DNA from: Comamonadaceae bacterium
Lineage (GTDB): Bacteria; Pseudomonadota; Gammaproteobacteria; Burkholderiales; Burkholderiaceae_C
DNA length: 6,051 nucleotides
Direction: 5' to 3'
NCBI GenBank assembly: GCA_947374705.1
Contig: CANCDA010000149.1
Location: forward strand, 1 to 6,051
Part shown: positions 4,452 through 6,051 of the stretch, one piece after another
Position numbering within the stretch: position 1 is the stretch's first letter
Layout of the letters: each line of letters opens with the position of its first letter
Translations under genes and position numbers: made by a program
Notes under the pieces: model-generated
Told to the model about the DNA's origin: nothing
The model's input: the letters and a program-made list of their open reading frames with translations, nothing else
Database searches by the model: none

Positions 4452-5227
4452 AACAAATCCACCCGATCCGTAATGACCCCATCCGTGCCCAAGTCGAATA
4501 GACGCTTCGCCGCAGCTTCGTCATTGACGGTGTAGCTCAAGCAGCGAAAGCCTGCGTTTCTGGCTTGGATGACGCTGGAGGTGTCCCACAGGGTGTGTTT
4601 ACACACCACGGCGATGCAACCCAGGGCGAGGGCGGTTTCCAGCCAACCGGTCCACAGGGTGTCGAGCAGCAGGCCGCGTGGCAAGTGGATGGGCAATTCT
4701 GGCGCGGCATCGCGCGCACCTTCCAGCGCCGCCACATCAAACGAGGTGAGTAGGGGCGGTACAGCGGCGTCTTGCCACAGGCGGGCGGCGTGGCGGGCGA
4801 CGATATCGCCGGTATGGCGCTCAGTGCCGGGCGTGGGTTTGATTTCGATGTTGAGGAGGCAGTCGTTGTGCAGGCAGAACTGCGCGATGGCGTCCAGGGT
4901 GGACAAGGGCTCGCCCGCGAAGGGGGGGGAATGCCAGGCTCCCGCGTCTAGCGTGCGCAGGGTGTCCCAGGGGTGCTCGCCCGCGATTTCGCTGGTCTGT
5001 GGGCCGAGGAGGACGGCGGCGTTGGTGGTGCGGGTTAGGGTGCTGTCGTGCAGTAGAAAGGGCAGGCCGTCGCTGGAGAGTTTGACGTCGCACTCGAACA
5101 TGCGGTAGCCGTAGCCCGCGCCGATGCGAAACGCCGCCAGCGTGTTCTCGGGGGCGAGTTGGCCAGCACCTCGGTGGGCGATCCAGCGTGGGTAGGGCCA
5201 GTGTTCTGCGGTGACGATTTGGCTCAC
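4433..5227 (-). CDS. ugpQ: glycerophosphodiester phosphodiesterase UgpQ
   Basis: This 264-residue cytosolic enzyme hydrolyses glycerophosphodiesters, such as glycerophosphocholine or glycerophosphoethanolamine, to sn-glycerol 3-phosphate and an alcohol. It has the GDPD TIM-barrel signature: AHRGAG with His18-Arg19, PENT (26-29) with Glu27, FECDVKLSSDG (44-54) with the metal ligands Glu45 and Asp47, the catalytic LLHDSTLTRTT (His60), LNIEIKP (Glu128, Lys130), and the end motif GTDGVITDR. There is no signal peptide, consistent with UgpQ rather than periplasmic GlpQ. The start is GTG (5227-5225), overlapping the ugpC stop as GTGA, so the two are translationally coupled. The length is usual for the family. 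The last codons (YPTGK) and the stop lie at the junction with the ATPase remnant. A run of eight C encodes residues in HSPPFAG (99-105). No terminator is visible downstream. Confidence 0.94.
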   Translation of the reverse strand: MSQIVTAEHWPYPRWIAHRGAGQLAPENTLAAFRIGAGYGYRMFECDVKLSSDGLPFLLHDSTLTRTTNAAVLLGPQTSEIAGEHPWDTLRTLDAGAWHSPPFAGEPLSTLDAIAQFCLHNDCLLNIEIKPTPGTERHTGDIVARHAARLWQDAAVPPLLTSFDVAALEGARDAAPELPIHLPRGLLLDTLWTGWLETALALGCIAVVCKHTLWDTSSVIQARNAGFRCLSYTVNDEAAAKRLFDLGTDGVITDRVDLFYPTGK

Positions 5228-6051
5228 AGGCGCTTTCCCGTGGCCGCGTCAAACCAGTGCAGCCGCTCGGCTCGGGGGGTGATGTGCAGGTTGGAGCCGA
5301 TGGCGGGCACGATGCCTTGCTCTTCCTCGGTGCGCACGATGATTTGCTCCCCGTCTAGGCGGGTGTAGAGCAGGCGTTCGGCGCCCAGCATCTCTACCGC
5401 TTCGACTTGCATCGTCCAGCCCGCGTCCGTGGACTGATCGCTGATTTGAAGATGCTCAGGCCGCACACCCAAGATGGCACCTGCACGACCGTGCGGCGCG
5501 CGGCGCAGCAGGTTCATGGGGGGTGAGCCGATGAAGCTGGCGACAAAGGTGGAGGCGGGCCGGTGGTACACCTCCTCGGGCGTGCCGAACTGCTCCATCA
5601 CGCCCGCGTTCATCACGATCATGCGCTGGGCCAGCGTCATGGCTTCGACCTGGTCGTGGGTGACGAACAGCGAGGTGATGCCCAACTCGCGGTGCAGTTT
5701 CTGGATTTCCAGCCGGGTTTGGGCGCGCAGCTTGGCGTCCAGGTTGGAGAGCGGTTCGTCGAACAAAAAGACCTGCGGCTGGCGCACGATGGCGCGGCCC
5801 ATGGCCACGCGCTGGCGTTGGCCCCCAGAGAGCTCGCGCGGTTTGCGTTGCAGGTAGGGTGCGAGCTCCAAAATCGCCGCTGCCTTGTCCACGCGCGCTT
5901 TGATTTCGTCTTTGGGTACTTTGGCAATCTTCAGGCCGTAGGCCATGTTGTCGAAGACGCTCATGTGCGGGTAGAGCGCATAGTTCTGGAACACCATGGC
6001 GATGTCACGCTCGGCGGGCTCCAACTGATTGACCACGCGTGGGCCGATGGA
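5224..6051 (-). CDS. ugpC: UgpC-type ABC transporter ATPase (glycerol-3-phosphate uptake), N-terminus outside window
   Basis: This is the C-terminal 275 residues of a MalK/UgpC-family ATPase that drives import of sn-glycerol 3-phosphate and glycerophosphodiesters through the UgpBAE complex. The frame is open to base 6051, so about 80 N-terminal residues with the Walker A are missing. In the visible part (numbered from base 6051) are the Q-loop VFQNYALYPHMSV (Gln22), the signature LSGGQRQRVAMGRAI (74-88), Walker B VFLFDEPLSNLDAKL (94-108) with Glu99, and the H-loop VTHDQVEAMTLAQRM (His132). They are followed by the regulatory TOBE domain, including GVRPEHLQIS (195-204). The GTG at 6036 is internal, not a start. 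Identification as UgpC rather than a sugar ATPase rests mainly on the coupled ugpQ directly downstream. Confidence 0.92.
   Translation of the reverse strand, partial: SIGPRVVNQLEPAERDIAMVFQNYALYPHMSVFDNMAYGLKIAKVPKDEIKARVDKAAAILELAPYLQRKPRELSGGQRQRVAMGRAIVRQPQVFLFDEPLSNLDAKLRAQTRLEIQKLHRELGITSLFVTHDQVEAMTLAQRMIVMNAGVMEQFGTPEEVYHRPASTFVASFIGSPPMNLLRRAPHGRAGAILGVRPEHLQISDQSTDAGWTMQVEAVEMLGAERLLYTRLDGEQIIVRTEEEQGIVPAIGSNLHITPRAERLHWFDAATGKRL

Noticed and set aside
4569..5108. Plus-strand open frame of 179 codons opposite ugpQ
   Set aside because: It is antisense to a complete GDPD gene with all catalytic motifs. Its Arg/Ser/Pro-rich composition is typical of a shadow frame in high-GC DNA.
6034..6036. 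GTG at 6036 as the start of ugpC
   Set aside because: The frame stays open to the window edge, and the residues before it (SIGPR) match the family's strand ahead of VVNxLEP; the Walker A must lie upstream.

Overview
The window looks like chromosomal DNA of a betaproteobacterium, most probably from Burkholderiales/Comamonadaceae. This is inferred from the style of the proteins (an acyl-CoA ligase joined to a branched-chain-amino-acid-type ABC transporter beside a Crp/Fnr regulator, a ugpC-ugpQ pair, and a BrnTA module of the kind common there) and from moderately high GC. It is not based on a database match.

Layout. Positions 1-2074 (minus strand) hold the start of an operon: a complete 648-residue AMP-forming acyl-CoA synthetase, whose stop overlaps by 4 bp the start of a LivG-like ABC ATPase that leaves the window at base 1. 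Divergent from it, across a 134-bp spacer with two inverted repeats, is a Crp/Fnr-family regulator (2209-2931, plus). The likely logic is regulated uptake of an organic acid by a Liv-type transporter, followed by activation to its CoA thioester.

Positions 2932-4450 form an accessory segment. It has a gene-poor gap with a hairpin and a short unrecognised minus-strand reading frame, then a BrnT/BrnA toxin-antitoxin operon (3075-3621, minus) whose promoter lies within a 28-bp inverted repeat and appears to make a leaderless brnT message. Next is the remnant of an SMC/OLD-like AAA ATPase gene (3789-4451, plus). It has a strong ribosome binding site and an intact Walker A, but it is truncated to 220 codons and probably frameshifted near its end. 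The ATPase and brnT part looks richer in A+T than its surroundings and may be horizontally acquired.

Positions 4433-6051 (minus) are the end of a glycerol-3-phosphate (ugp) operon: ugpC (ATPase, N-terminus outside the window) followed with a 4-bp overlap by ugpQ (glycerophosphodiester phosphodiesterase). The ATPase remnant abuts ugpQ head-on, and their 3' ends overlap by 19 bp.

I found no rRNA, tRNA, CRISPR array or intact insertion sequence. The parts most worth a second look are the leaderless, operator-embedded brnT promoter, the decayed ATPase and its junction with ugpQ, the paired palindromes in the divergent spacer, and a four-residue insertion with a nine-base homopolymer in the hinge region of the acyl-CoA synthetase.
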